NCBI RefSeq assembly: GCF_900186865.1
Contig: NZ_LT906480.1
Coordinates: 4,606,001-4,670,000, forward strand
Source: Stenotrophomonas maltophilia
GTDB taxonomy: Bacteria; Pseudomonadota; Gammaproteobacteria; Xanthomonadales; Xanthomonadaceae
Direction: 5' to 3'
DNA length: 64,000 nt
A program made the position numbers and the translations under genes. The notes below the pieces were generated by a model. It was not told the DNA's origin and did not search any database. It saw only the letters and a list, made by a program, of their open reading frames with translations. This document shows positions 36,188 through 44,605 of the stretch, in pieces (positions within the stretch are counted from its first letter, which is position 1; every line of letters starts with the position of its first letter).

Positions 36188-38356
36188 ATGGAAAAGCTCA
36201 AGCTCCAACTGGAGAACTGCTACGGAATCCGCAAGTTGGACGTCGTGCTGGACTTCGCCGGCACGGCAGCTATCGCCATCTACGCACCAAACGGCTCGAT
36301 GAAGAGCTCTTTGGCATGCACCCTTCAGGACATCGCCAATGGAAACCCATCGCGCGACAGAATTTTCCCGAACCGCGCGACGGTCCGCGTGGTCAGCGAT
36401 GAGAACAATGCCGACCTCGTTGCTAGCGATGTACTCGTGCTTAGGCCATTTGAGGATTTCGCCAGCAATGGAAACGCCACCGCTACGCTCTTGGTGAATG
36501 CCACACTTCGTGAGGAGTATGAAGCGCTGCACACTGGAATCACCGCTGCGCGAGCAGCACTTGTCATGGCGATCAAGACCACCTCGAAAACCAGGCGCTC
36601 TGTGGAGCGCGAGATTCTGTCAACGTTTGCGCCTGCAGACGGAGATTTCAACACTGCTTTGGTTGAGCTTAAGGATGAGCTGTCAAAGGACTTGAAGCCA
36701 GACTTCAAGGATGTCCCCTACGACGTGCTAAACGATGAGAAAGTCGTGGCATTCTTGGGCCAAGGTGATTTCCGCACGGCGATCAACGAGTACACGAAGA
36801 AGTACAACGAGTTGCTCGCCGCGTCGAAGTACTTCAAGAAGGGAGGCTTCAACTATTACGCGGCTACCAACGTCGCCAAGGAGCTGAAGATCAGTGGCTT
36901 CTTTAAGGCAAATCATACCGTTCGACTCAGCGGAGACGAAGAGAAGGAGATCAAATCCGAGACAGAGCTCCAAGCTCTTGTTGATGCAGAGCGCGCCAAA
37001 ATCTCTGAGGATGCTGCTCTTCGGAGGAAGTACGAAGAGCTTGAAAAGCAGATCCAGAAGAACGCGCAGGTTCGCGAGTTTGAGGCGTACATGCAGGGGC
37101 ACGAGGAACTGCTGCCCGAGCTGGCCGATCCAGCGGCCCTGAACAAGAAGCTCTGGCTGTCCTATCTGAAGGCGAATCACGATCTATACACTGACCTCAT
37201 CAACAAGATCGAGAACGCTGCGGTTCGCTCAGCCAAGATTGAGGCGCAGGCCGGCCAAGAGCACACACAATGGCAGGGTGTGATTGATATCTTCAATAGC
37301 CGCTTCATCGTCCCGTTCCATCTCGAGGTGGCCAACAAGGTTCAAGTTGTTTTGGGAACGGAGACAGCACCGCGCCTGGGCTTTGTCTTCAAGGAGGGGG
37401 GTGATCAAGCACAAGTCGAACGAGACACGCTTCTACAGACGTTAAGTACTGGAGAAAGAAGAGCGTTTCACGTATTGACTATGTTGTTTGACATTGAGGT
37501 ACGCGGCTCGGCAGGCAAGCAGACACTCCTAGTTGTTGACGACATCGCCGACTCTTTTGACTACAAGAACAAGTACGCCATCATCCAGTACCTTTCCGAC
37601 TTGGCTGAAGGCCAGAATTTCAAACTGCTCATCTTGACCCACAACTTTGATTTCTATCGGACCATCGAGAGCCGTCGTCTCGTTCATCGGAAGAACTGCT
37701 TCATGGTGTCAAAGACAGCCACTGGGATAAGTCTGGAGGCTGCCCAGGGCGTGCGTAACGTCTTCATCAATGTGTGGAAACCCGCATTTTTCACCGATCA
37801 CCGCAAGAAAATCTGCTGTATTCCCTTCATGCGCAACCTGATTGAGTACATGAAGGACGAACAAGATCCAGACTATCTTCTCCTCACGTCCCTGCTTCAC
37901 TGGAAGGCCGGTACAGATCAGATCACCGTGGCGGATCTTGATGGCATCTACTCCAGGCTCTTTGGCATCAACGGACAGTCTGGCAACCCTGGAGAGCGAC
38001 TCATCGATATTCTAGGCATTGAAGTCGCTACTTGTCTGCAGGCCCCGGATGGAATCAACTTCGAGAATAAGGTTGTGCTGGCGATTGCTACGCGCCTGCA
38101 AGCAGAGCGATTCATGGCGGGGAGGATCAACGATTCAGCTTGGCTGGCTGCGATCACAACCAACCAGACTCAGGCGCTACTGAAGCGCTATCGGAACGAC
38201 TTTTCTGCCGAACTTCCCAACATTGGCGTCATTCAGCGCGTCCTACTGGTGACGCCGGAGAACATTCATCTGAACTCTTTCATGTATGAGCCAATCTTGG
38301 ACATGTCCGATCAGCATCTTCGCCGCGTCTACACGGAAGTCGCCGCATTGGTCTAG
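36188..38356 (+). CDS. SMC/ABC-like ATPase (AAA_13 type), possible phage-defence protein
   Basis: A 722-residue ATPase. Walker A is at residues 32-41 (YAPNGSMKSS), a coiled-coil-like charged region spans about 240-300 (DAERAKISEDAALRRKYEEL), the ABC signature LSTGERRA is near 419, Walker B LLVVDDIADSFD near 447, and an H-loop-like THNFDFYRTI follows. The two nucleotide halves separated by a long insert resemble SMC/RecN/RloC-type proteins. The C-terminal 200 residues (NLIEYMKDEQDPDYLLLTSL and onward) are not recognised and may be the effector. Proteins of this layout occur as single-gene anti-phage systems, but the function here is inferred. It abuts a truncated toxin gene on the other strand. 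Confidence 0.75.
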   Translation: MEKLKLQLENCYGIRKLDVVLDFAGTAAIAIYAPNGSMKSSLACTLQDIANGNPSRDRIFPNRATVRVVSDENNADLVASDVLVLRPFEDFASNGNATATLLVNATLREEYEALHTGITAARAALVMAIKTTSKTRRSVEREILSTFAPADGDFNTALVELKDELSKDLKPDFKDVPYDVLNDEKVVAFLGQGDFRTAINEYTKKYNELLAASKYFKKGGFNYYAATNVAKELKISGFFKANHTVRLSGDEEKEIKSETELQALVDAERAKISEDAALRRKYEELEKQIQKNAQVREFEAYMQGHEELLPELADPAALNKKLWLSYLKANHDLYTDLINKIENAAVRSAKIEAQAGQEHTQWQGVIDIFNSRFIVPFHLEVANKVQVVLGTETAPRLGFVFKEGGDQAQVERDTLLQTLSTGERRAFHVLTMLFDIEVRGSAGKQTLLVVDDIADSFDYKNKYAIIQYLSDLAEGQNFKLLILTHNFDFYRTIESRRLVHRKNCFMVSKTATGISLEAAQGVRNVFINVWKPAFFTDHRKKICCIPFMRNLIEYMKDEQDPDYLLLTSLLHWKAGTDQITVADLDGIYSRLFGINGQSGNPGERLIDILGIEVATCLQAPDGINFENKVVLAIATRLQAERFMAGRINDSAWLAAITTNQTQALLKRYRNDFSAELPNIGVIQRVLLVTPENIHLNSFMYEPILDMSDQHLRRVYTEVAALV

Positions 38357-38474
38357 CGGCGGAGGACAGCTGTGCTTCCTGCATTACGGCGACCAGCGCA
38401 CCGCCGCCGATGACCACGAACTAGTCCCGGAGTTTCGCAAACCACTGGCCAAACTCCGGCGCGCCGGCGATCAA
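38352..38474 (-). pseudogene. AbiEii-like nucleotidyltransferase toxin stub
   Basis: Starting at TTG 38474, overlapping the antitoxin stop (CTTGA), the minus strand reads LIAGAPEFGQWFAKLRD, then an in-frame TAG, then FVVIGGGALVAVMQEAQLSS. The VIGGGAL segment resembles the nucleotidyltransferase start of AbiEii-type toxins. After about 40 codons the sequence ends at the 3' end of the ATPase gene. So the toxin has lost nearly all of its body and also carries a stop. Confidence 0.6.
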
Positions 38475-39499
38475 GCGAAGACCTCATCGAGCAGGTCCCG
38501 CAGCGCGCCGTCCAGTCTCGGGTCGCCCTGTCCCTGCAGGGACAAGTACAGCGACAACCGGTCCACGGCGGCGCCCGCGCCGCCCAAGCGGGTGGAATAG
38601 GCCCAATGCTGCACATCTGCGTAGCCCTCGCCGGCCACGGGGAACCATTCTGGTTCCGGATGCCCACGGAAGTAGTCTCGCGGAATCGCCGCGACCGGCC
38701 GCGCTGGCGCTGCCAGTTCGGTGAACACGGACAGACCGGTTTCCCCTGCAGCACGACAATCATCGGCCGGCAGCATGGCCAAGCCACCCTTGCCGATGCC
38801 GGTTGTGCGCAGCACCGGCGAGCGCAGCCGCCGCAGCGCCGCCTCCCACAAGGACCGTCGCGTTTGCAGGAACCGCAGGCTCGTCTCCCGTCCCTTGCGC
38901 CGGGCGCTGACCAAGTTAGCCGCCACCAGTTCGCGGGCTACCCGCGAGGCGGTCATTCGCGAATAGCCTGCCTCGCGCGCAAGTTCGAGCGGCACCCACG
39001 GGACGCTCCCAGGGATGCCGCGCTCCTCAAAATCGGGCCGCAGTAGAGCGGCGATCAGAACTGCTTGCGCTGGGTGGCTCCGGTGCTTCCCAACGGATAG
39101 GGGCACCGGTGGAGACGAATCGCGCTCGCGCAGGCTCATCAGGAAACTCGGAGCGAACAGCTGGCTGCCAGGCACAACGAAATCCACACGAGACTCGATG
39201 AGCCTGGAGCGAGTGTATGGCGACACGCCCGAGAGCACGAGAACGACCCTCAAGCCGGCCTTTTCAGCCAGCAGGTGCACCTGTGCGATCAGCCGAGAAG
39301 GTGGCGTGGGTTCCGCCTGTGTCGGGACCTTGGCCAGCAGCACCCGCAGGCCCAGCAGATCAATCTCGGCTAGGCGGAACATGCTGTTGAGAGAGTGGGG
39401 CAAGAAGCGCGCCTTGGAACTAGGCCTGGGCTCGAACTCCGCGACCATGTCGGGTAGTAAGTTCTGGAGGTAGTGGGCAGCAGCCTGGAGGTCGTTCAT
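38471..39499 (-). CDS. AbiEi-like antitoxin / HTH regulator
   Basis: A 341-residue protein with an N-terminal part of unknown fold (DMVAEFEPRPSSKARFLPHS, LRVVLVLSGVSPYTRSRLIE), a winged helix-turn-helix at about 168-199 (VPLELAREAGYSRMTASRVA), and a C-terminal region like type IV AbiEi antitoxins (GLSVFTELAAPARPVAAIPR). It directly precedes and overlaps a nucleotidyltransferase stub, the AbiEi-AbiEii order. ATG 39499 is preferred; a longer frame begins at 39577 but reads through a promoter-like region rich in GTTAC repeats. Without a toxin it is an orphan antitoxin or ordinary regulator. Confidence 0.65.
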   Translation of the reverse strand: MNDLQAAAHYLQNLLPDMVAEFEPRPSSKARFLPHSLNSMFRLAEIDLLGLRVLLAKVPTQAEPTPPSRLIAQVHLLAEKAGLRVVLVLSGVSPYTRSRLIESRVDFVVPGSQLFAPSFLMSLRERDSSPPVPLSVGKHRSHPAQAVLIAALLRPDFEERGIPGSVPWVPLELAREAGYSRMTASRVARELVAANLVSARRKGRETSLRFLQTRRSLWEAALRRLRSPVLRTTGIGKGGLAMLPADDCRAAGETGLSVFTELAAPARPVAAIPRDYFRGHPEPEWFPVAGEGYADVQHWAYSTRLGGAGAAVDRLSLYLSLQGQGDPRLDGALRDLLDEVFA

Positions 39500-39898
39500 A
39501 CAACCGTATGTAACAAAGTAATCTGACAGTATCACAGAGCGGTTACGATCTAATCTGTCCGTTACAATCCCGTGCATGATTTACCCTGCTACCTAGGCAG
39601 GCGAGCGCTCCACTCAGACTCGAGTTGCTTCCTCCTGCTCACTGGGGAGTTGACGAAGGGCCGCAAGCAGCAGGTCATACGGGAACTGGGGGTGTGCCCC
39701 CCTCGCGCCAAGCGGTCATCCGACGGCCTTGAATCCATTCGGCGCACTAGCTTGGCATTGCGCGGATGCATCTGAACTGGCCAATAGACTCGGCAACTAG
39801 AGGCAATTGGACACTTACGCGTGCCCGTGCGCTCACGCGCCATTCTGCCGGGCGTACCAGGAGGCTCACGATGTGGACAAGGCCGCTCGATGCGCGCA
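39500..39898. promoter_or_regulatory. Divergent promoter region with GTTAC/GTAAC repeats
   Basis: The first 80 bases, upstream of the antitoxin-like gene, contain CATACAACCGTATG (inverted CATAC/GTATG) overlapping the start codon, and GTAAC, GTTACGATC and GTTACAATC at 39512-39570, a pattern suited to autoregulation. The rest shows nothing else that I can support. Confidence 0.4.
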
Positions 39899-40405
39899 AT
39901 GTGCGCTGTGACCATTTGTAAGACGGAACTTCCCGTGCGGCCGACCATACTCGCATTGGATCTTGAGGGAACTCTCATATCCAATGCCATCAGCCAGATC
40001 CCCCGACCAGGTTTGCGTAGCTTTCTGGACGAAATGCGTTCAAATTTTGACAGTCTTGTCCTTTTTACCACCGTGCCGAAAGATCGTGCGCAAGCAATTG
40101 GAACTCTCTTAGCGAAAGAAGGCAGCGTCCCTGCTTGGTTCTCTGGGCTTCAATACATTGATTGGTCGGGAAAAACCAAGGACCTGCGCTACGTCTCCCC
40201 ATACCTTGGCAATGCGCTGCTACTCGATGACCATGGTCCGTACGTCCATCCCGGACAAGAACATCTCTGGGTTGAGATTCCACTCTTCGGGTCTCCTTAT
40301 CCGCCAGACGATGACGGACTAGAGGTAGCCTCGCGCCTTATTCGCGCACGAATCAGCGAGCTTATCAGCGCGAGCAACGAAACTCGCCGAACAGAGCCGC
40401 ATTGA
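39899..40405 (+). CDS. HAD-superfamily phosphatase, NIF/CTD-like
   Basis: About 168 residues. Motif I is LALDLEGTLI, so the second Asp of the usual DxDGT is Glu. Motif II is LVLFTTVP with Thr, and motif III/IV lies in KTKDLRYVSPYLGNALLLDD. The layout resembles the NLI-interacting-factor / FCP1-type HAD phosphatases, which act on phosphoproteins or small substrates; the DxE change may alter activity. The start is uncertain: ATG 39899 and ATG 39890 are both in frame, and the conserved part starts only at RPTILALD. The gene stands alone. Confidence 0.65.
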   Translation: MCAVTICKTELPVRPTILALDLEGTLISNAISQIPRPGLRSFLDEMRSNFDSLVLFTTVPKDRAQAIGTLLAKEGSVPAWFSGLQYIDWSGKTKDLRYVSPYLGNALLLDDHGPYVHPGQEHLWVEIPLFGSPYPPDDDGLEVASRLIRARISELISASNETRRTEPH

Positions 40406-40712
40406 ACATGCGTCGGCCCTGCAGCTATCCGCGACCGCCATGGCGGCGTTCGGCCCTCAACCCTATGAACGGCCGACGCTATACTGGGCGCAAGCCGTCC
40501 CGGCATGTCCTTCCATACACTACGGCTCTTTCTGTAGCCGAAATCGCGTACTGAATGAAGCGCCAGGTCGGCCGAAGTTCGGTGTGCTATCGACCACCTG
40601 GAGCGCTATGACCACAAGGACCTTGCAACTGGTTCGAGCCTCAAGTAATCAGCCAATGTCGGGGAATTGTTACTCGTGCAGCGCAGGCGCCGACCCAAGG
40701 CCGCTCCAACCT
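40406..40712. other. 307-base gap with no supported gene
   Basis: Convergent space between the HAD gene and the XRE regulator. On the minus strand, where a HipA-like toxin would follow the XRE gene, no such frame is seen. No repeat or terminator is obvious. Confidence 0.4.
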
Positions 40713-41006
40713 CTAGCTCGCCCGGCTGCGCAATCGCTTAGCCTTCAGCATGGCCATTGGACTAACGGTGGGCACTGGTACTAGCGTGGTCAGGTGCTGT
40801 TCTAATCCCAATGCCTTGAGGACAGAGATCAGCGTGTGAACCGTTGATCCTTGCCCACTCTCAAGCTGCACCAATGCTCTGCGAGAGATCCCGGCTTTAT
40901 CGGCCAACGCTGCCTGGGACACGTTGGAGAGAAGGCGACGCGCCCTCAACCGCTTTCCCAGGGCTTCCGCAATCTCTTCAGGAGACTGGACTGGCATGTG
41001 ACTCAT
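40713..41006 (-). CDS. XRE-family regulator, HipB-like, without a partner toxin
   Basis: A 97-residue Cro/C1-type protein: the helix-turn-helix lies at about 30-50 (SQAALADKAGISRRALVQLE), in the GKRLRARRLLSNVSQ... arrangement typical of HipB antitoxins, with a basic C-terminal tail (AMLKAKRLRSRAS). ATG 41006 is preferred over the upstream in-frame start at 41042 because it abuts a palindromic operator. HipB genes are normally followed by hipA; here none follows. It may be an orphan antitoxin or a simple repressor. Confidence 0.8.
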   Translation of the reverse strand: MSHMPVQSPEEIAEALGKRLRARRLLSNVSQAALADKAGISRRALVQLESGQGSTVHTLISVLKALGLEQHLTTLVPVPTVSPMAMLKAKRLRSRAS

Positions 41007-41052
41007 TTGCGCGCAAAAGTGCTCATTAGGGCCTCTCTTCACAGGTTGTGCG
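41006..41052. promoter_or_regulatory. Candidate operator of the HipB-like gene
   Basis: TTTGCGCGCAAA at 41006-41017 is a perfect 12-bp palindrome, and a similar half-conserved TTGTGCGCGG follows at 41043-41052. Paired boxes next to the start codon are typical for autoregulated XRE antitoxins. Confidence 0.5.
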
Positions 41053-41339
41053 CGGAATGCTGCGCAATCCCAGCCTCTCCGTGCCCCGTAAAAATGGCAA
41101 TGAAAGCAAGGCAGCGCCCCATTGTTACACTCGGATAAGGGCAGCCAGCTTAGCGGTTCCGACTAATGCTCGCACTGTAGCGACCATCATGTCCTCCCGA
41201 GGGCAAGCGGGCGGCCGCCATGACCATGCGGCGGCCGAGTTCTTCTCTAGTGCTAGCGCCTCGGAGCCGGTGCTCCTGAGGAGGTCGGGCTACGTGCCAT
41301 TTAGTGCTGGACGCTATTTCTTAGGCGTCTAAGATCATC

Positions 41340-41768
41340 GATAGCACAGCTTCCGGGCGCCTCAGCGCGGTGCACGACGTCCACCTATCCCATGAGGGCT
41401 ACCAGAGACGGTTGAGCCTGTACCTCAATGGCACAGTGGTTGACCGGAGAACGAGCACCGTTGACCGCACGATTGCTATTGGCGCGTCGCTCTCAGGCTT
41501 CGTCACACGGCCGGATGACGAGCTAGGCCTATCCATCGCAACCAGCCATCTGAACAGCCGGGTTTCAGCAGACCGCCGCTTGCGGGAAGTCTACGGATCT
41601 GGCGTCCGGCCAGGCAACGATGAGTTCGCGGCGGAGTTCTACTACCGAGTGAAACTCGGGCCGCACCTGTCATTCAGCCCAGATCTCCAGTGGATCAAAA
41701 GGCCCGGCGGCAACGGAGACCGTGGAGATGTCGTCATCATCGGTGCCCGTACGTCCGTATCGTTCTGA
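41340..41768 (+). pseudogene. OprB-type carbohydrate porin, C-terminal fragment
   Basis: An in-frame stretch of about 140 residues matches the C-terminal end of OprB porins: VDRTIAIGASLSGFVTRPDD, ELGLSIATSHLNSR, then FAAEFYYRVKLGPHLSFSPD, LQWIKRPGG, and a terminal Phe (ARTSVSF). The N-terminal two thirds, with signal peptide, are missing; upstream sequence shows no porin similarity. A GTG at 41370 could start translation but without export the product is useless. Confidence 0.7.
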
Positions 41769-42043
41769 GGCCGCTAGAAGCGTAGGTAGGTGATCATCCG
41801 CTTGCGCGCCATCGGTTCTGCACGCCTTTCGGCGTAAGTAGCTTACTTCAGAACCAAAAACATGTCTGACGGTAGTGCCCGTATCGCTTGCTAGTTCCCC
41901 CTCAAGTTCTCTACTTCATTTGGGCGGCGACAGAGCCTCCCATATGAAGCTCGTGTGAGCTGGCATGAGATTCCTTATGGCAATAATGCTCAAAAAGCGA
42001 CCGCAGCCAATCTAGTCATCCACGACTTCCTGAGGACGTACGC

Positions 42044-43402
42044 ATGCGGCTTACTAGCGCGACCATTCTTGCCAGCTCCGTCTTTCTGACTGCCGTTTCG
42101 ACGTCATACGCCGAGGACATTCTGGTGGAAGGCGGATATGTGATGACGATGGATCCCGGCGTCGGCGATCTAGAACAGACTGACGTTCTGATAAAGGGAG
42201 GACGCATTGTTGCCATCGGCAGAGGCCTCAAGGCGGGCACCGCTAGGCGCATCCAAGCAAAGGGTGCGATCGTGTTGCCGGGATTCGTTGACACCCACTC
42301 CCATCTTTACGTCACGACAATGCGTGGTCAGTTCCGGAACAAGGAAGGTCAGTTCTTTCCTGTGAGCTCGAAGCTTGCAGGATCAATGACACCACATGAT
42401 GTCGAAACCGCAATGCATCTTGGTGCACTGGAGCTGATCAGCAGCGGAATCACCACCACGGCAGACTTATTCGACAACGTTATTGGCCCCGCGCATGGGG
42501 AGGCGGGATTGCGCGCACTTCAGCGATCTGGAATTCGTGGGACGCTGTACTACGGGGGACCAGATAAGACCACGAAGCACCCGATGAATCTCGATCAACT
42601 TCGCTCTATTGCCTCTAGGCTGGACAAGAGTGCCCAAGTGGGCGTCGGCTTGGCGTGGCGGCTACCACGTAATCGTACCGATGCTCGCAACTGGGCCATG
42701 CGTCAGCAAGAGTTCGATACAGCAAATGAGCTGGGACTGCCTATCCAGGTGCATGTGAGTGGCGAACCTGGCCCAATGCTTGATGCACTCATTGAGCGTG
42801 AGTACCTATATCCAAACCTGACCGTGGTTCATGCCCCGGATGCCAGCGCGGAACAACTCAGAGTTCTAGAGGCAGCTGGCAGCAGCCTGGCCGTGACGCC
42901 TATCAGCGAACAGCGCGTTGGATACGGATTAACCCGCTTTGATCAGTTCGCACTCGTCAGTAAGCAAGGGCTCGGCATCGATGGTAATTCGCTAGCTGGC
43001 AGCGCGGAGATGTTCGCCACCATGAGACTTGCATCCCTTACCTGGAGTGGCGGGGCACGTAGCGAAACGGCACCGGATGCGCGGTCCTTGCTTGAATTGG
43101 CAACGATAGGCGGCGCAGAGGTCGTCGGTATGGCAAGCGAAATTGGCACACTGTCCGTGGGTAAGCGCGCTGACCTGCAGATCATCCGCTTGGACTCGTT
43201 GAATCTCGCAGGCTTTGGCGGCGGAGACCCTTCAGCCTTGCTGGTCCACTCGGCACACCCAAGCGACGTTGACACAGTGATAATCGGCGGACGGGTAGTC
43301 AAGATCGATGGCGACTTGGTCGATGTAGATCGACCCAAGCTTCTGCAGGATGCGGAAGGATCTGCGCGTGCTCTTACGTCAAGGGTAGCGGAACGCGATT
43401 GA
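42044..43402 (+). CDS. Exported amidohydrolase (metal-dependent deaminase-like)
   Basis: A 452-residue protein with a signal peptide (ATILASSVFLTAVSTSYA) followed by the amidohydrolase TIM barrel. The N-terminal beta-sandwich holds DILVEGGYVMTMDPG and GFVDTHSHLYV with the HxH metal pair. Further metal and catalytic His residues are in LPIQVHVSGE and LTVVHAPDAS, and the fourth-ligand Asp is in GLGIDGNSLAG. The nearest functional group is the SsnA/AtzA/guanine-deaminase-like enzymes; the substrate is open. Export of such an enzyme suggests action on extracellular compounds. GAGGA lies eight bases before ATG 42044. The porin fragment upstream may once have belonged to the same uptake locus. Confidence 0.78.
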   Translation: MRLTSATILASSVFLTAVSTSYAEDILVEGGYVMTMDPGVGDLEQTDVLIKGGRIVAIGRGLKAGTARRIQAKGAIVLPGFVDTHSHLYVTTMRGQFRNKEGQFFPVSSKLAGSMTPHDVETAMHLGALELISSGITTTADLFDNVIGPAHGEAGLRALQRSGIRGTLYYGGPDKTTKHPMNLDQLRSIASRLDKSAQVGVGLAWRLPRNRTDARNWAMRQQEFDTANELGLPIQVHVSGEPGPMLDALIEREYLYPNLTVVHAPDASAEQLRVLEAAGSSLAVTPISEQRVGYGLTRFDQFALVSKQGLGIDGNSLAGSAEMFATMRLASLTWSGGARSETAPDARSLLELATIGGAEVVGMASEIGTLSVGKRADLQIIRLDSLNLAGFGGGDPSALLVHSAHPSDVDTVIIGGRVVKIDGDLVDVDRPKLLQDAEGSARALTSRVAERD

Positions 43403-43438
43403 TAGCCTTCGAGGACATCCACGTCCCAGCTAGTAGTG

Positions 43439-43795
43439 CTAAGTGCTATCCCCAATAGAGGGCTCGAGAGATTGGTGGGAACACGCCCCGCGAGAGGAAA
43501 TGAATAGGTGCATGGCCTGCCTTGACTCCATGGCCTCCAATGGCAGCTCGATTCTCAATCGATAGCAGATTGATCTTGCATAGGCGATCTGGGCTTTGGT
43601 TGGCCGCTTTATGTCCCAGTCCAGTAGCTCCGGCACCAGGCGCGAGAATTCGGCAGCCAGTCGCCTCGAGATCGCACCTGAATGGCCTCCCTGCTGGAGC
43701 TTCTCGAGCTGACGACGTAGGTCGAGCTCCGACTCTTTGGTTAGGGAGAGCTCCAACGTGAACTCTGAGTCTGAATCCACCAAGAAGAAGCTCAT
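43439..43795 (-). CDS. Uncharacterised small protein, divergent from XRE gene
   Basis: A 118-residue protein that I do not recognise. The N-terminal half is charged and probably helical (ESELDLRRQLEKLQQGGHSG). The middle has RRLAAEFSRLVPELLDWD and the distinctive KRPTKAQIAYARSICYRL followed by ELPLEAM, which resembles a small helical DNA-associated module. It lies divergent from the small XRE gene at 43915, with 119 bases between, so the two may be a regulated pair. No partner follows on its own strand. Confidence 0.55.
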   Translation of the reverse strand: MSFFLVDSDSEFTLELSLTKESELDLRRQLEKLQQGGHSGAISRRLAAEFSRLVPELLDWDIKRPTKAQIAYARSICYRLRIELPLEAMESRQAMHLFISSRGACSHQSLEPSIGDST

Positions 43796-43872
43796 TTCAG
43801 CACCCCAGCAGGTTACGGGACAGTCACCAGCGCCAAGGCCTCGATCACCAGTGCCGGCCGGACGCTACCGTA

Positions 43873-43897
43873 AGTACTGTAGACCAAAAGTACTGCA
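43873..43897. promoter_or_regulatory. Direct repeats before the XRE gene
   Basis: AGTACTGTA (43873-43881) and AGTACTGCA (43889-43897) repeat with a 16-base period, 18 bases before GTG 43915. Each contains the palindrome AGTACT. A likely binding site for the XRE protein, controlling both divergent genes. Confidence 0.45.
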
Positions 43898-43914
43898 CGA
43901 CGAAAGCTTAGGGC

Positions 43915-44139
43915 GTGAAAGCGCCACCGCCCCAGCAAGCTCTAGGGACTGCCATTAAGGAGGGCAGGCTGGCGCTGGGCGTCTCCCAGGAAGAGTTTGC
44001 AGCTCAACTCGGTATGCATCGGACGCAGCTTGGCCATATCGAGCAAGGCAAGAAGGACTGCCGGCTCTCCACGATCATCCGGATTGCAACGGCTCTGGAT
44101 GTGCCGGCTTCGTCCTTACTTACATCAGCTGGCCTTTGA
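43915..44139 (+). CDS. Small XRE-family regulator
   Basis: A 74-residue Cro/C1-type helix-turn-helix protein: LGTAIKEGRLALGVSQEEFA, then AAQLGMHRTQLGHIEQGKKD, and STIIRIATALDVPASSLL. It is nearly all DNA-binding domain. The GTG at 43915 has only TAGG three bases upstream, so it may be leaderless or poorly translated. Lying next to the recombinase operon and convergent with it, it may regulate excision or transfer of the island, but nothing proves this. Confidence 0.8.
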   Translation: MKAPPPQQALGTAIKEGRLALGVSQEEFAAQLGMHRTQLGHIEQGKKDCRLSTIIRIATALDVPASSLLTSAGL

Positions 44140-44221
44140 TGGGCCAACCAGTCACGCCAGCAAGTTGGCGCTAGCACGCGGGGTCGTGACGTTAGCGACA
44201 CGACTACCGATGAGGATCCAA

Positions 44222-44605
44222 CTATCGAACTAGCTTCGGTCCTTTGTCGGTACGCCGCTTGAGCCTGTCACTACGCGCACGCTCCTGCGCGAGCTTCTCG
44301 CGAACATCTGTCAGCTCGCAGGCCAGCTCCCCACACAGCGTTGTAAGTACCTTCACTTTCGCCTTCTCAGATTCATATCTGACTCTCAACATCTCCAGCT
44401 TCAGAGCATCAGCCGCCCGGGCGCTCGGAGCATCCTGCGCAGATACCGCATCATTGAGCTTGCCCAAGGCCACTCTGTGTGATTTATAGAAAGCTTGTCT
44501 ACTGATACCGCATGCGGAAGCGATGGAGACCACCGTAGGCTTAGGGCCACCCGCCCTCCAGCGAGCAATCTGCGCCTCAGTCTCGGCTAGAACTATCTGG
44601 CGCAT
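44222..44605 (-). CDS. tnpC: TnpC-like coiled-coil protein of the recombinase module
   Basis: A 127-residue protein with an N-terminal helix-turn-helix-like part (PTVVSIASACGISRQAFYKS) and a long coiled coil (LKLEMLRVRYESEKAKVKVL, REKLAQERARSDRLKRRTDK). Size, position as last gene and layout match TnpC of Tn554 (125 residues), which orients transposition but is not a recombinase. Its start at 44605 overlaps the stop of the 600-residue recombinase by one base. Transcribed leftward with the three recombinases. Confidence 0.7.
   Translation of the reverse strand: MRQIVLAETEAQIARWRAGGPKPTVVSIASACGISRQAFYKSHRVALGKLNDAVSAQDAPSARAADALKLEMLRVRYESEKAKVKVLTTLCGELACELTDVREKLAQERARSDRLKRRTDKGPKLVR

Noticed and set aside
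39572..39775. Short plus-strand frame upstream of the HAD gene
   Set aside because: No ribosome-binding site, no domain, and it overlaps the probable promoter region of the antitoxin-like gene.
43870..43900. Short direct repeats as a mini CRISPR array
   Set aside because: Only two nine-base repeats, no spacers of regular size and no cas genes; a regulator site is the simpler reading.
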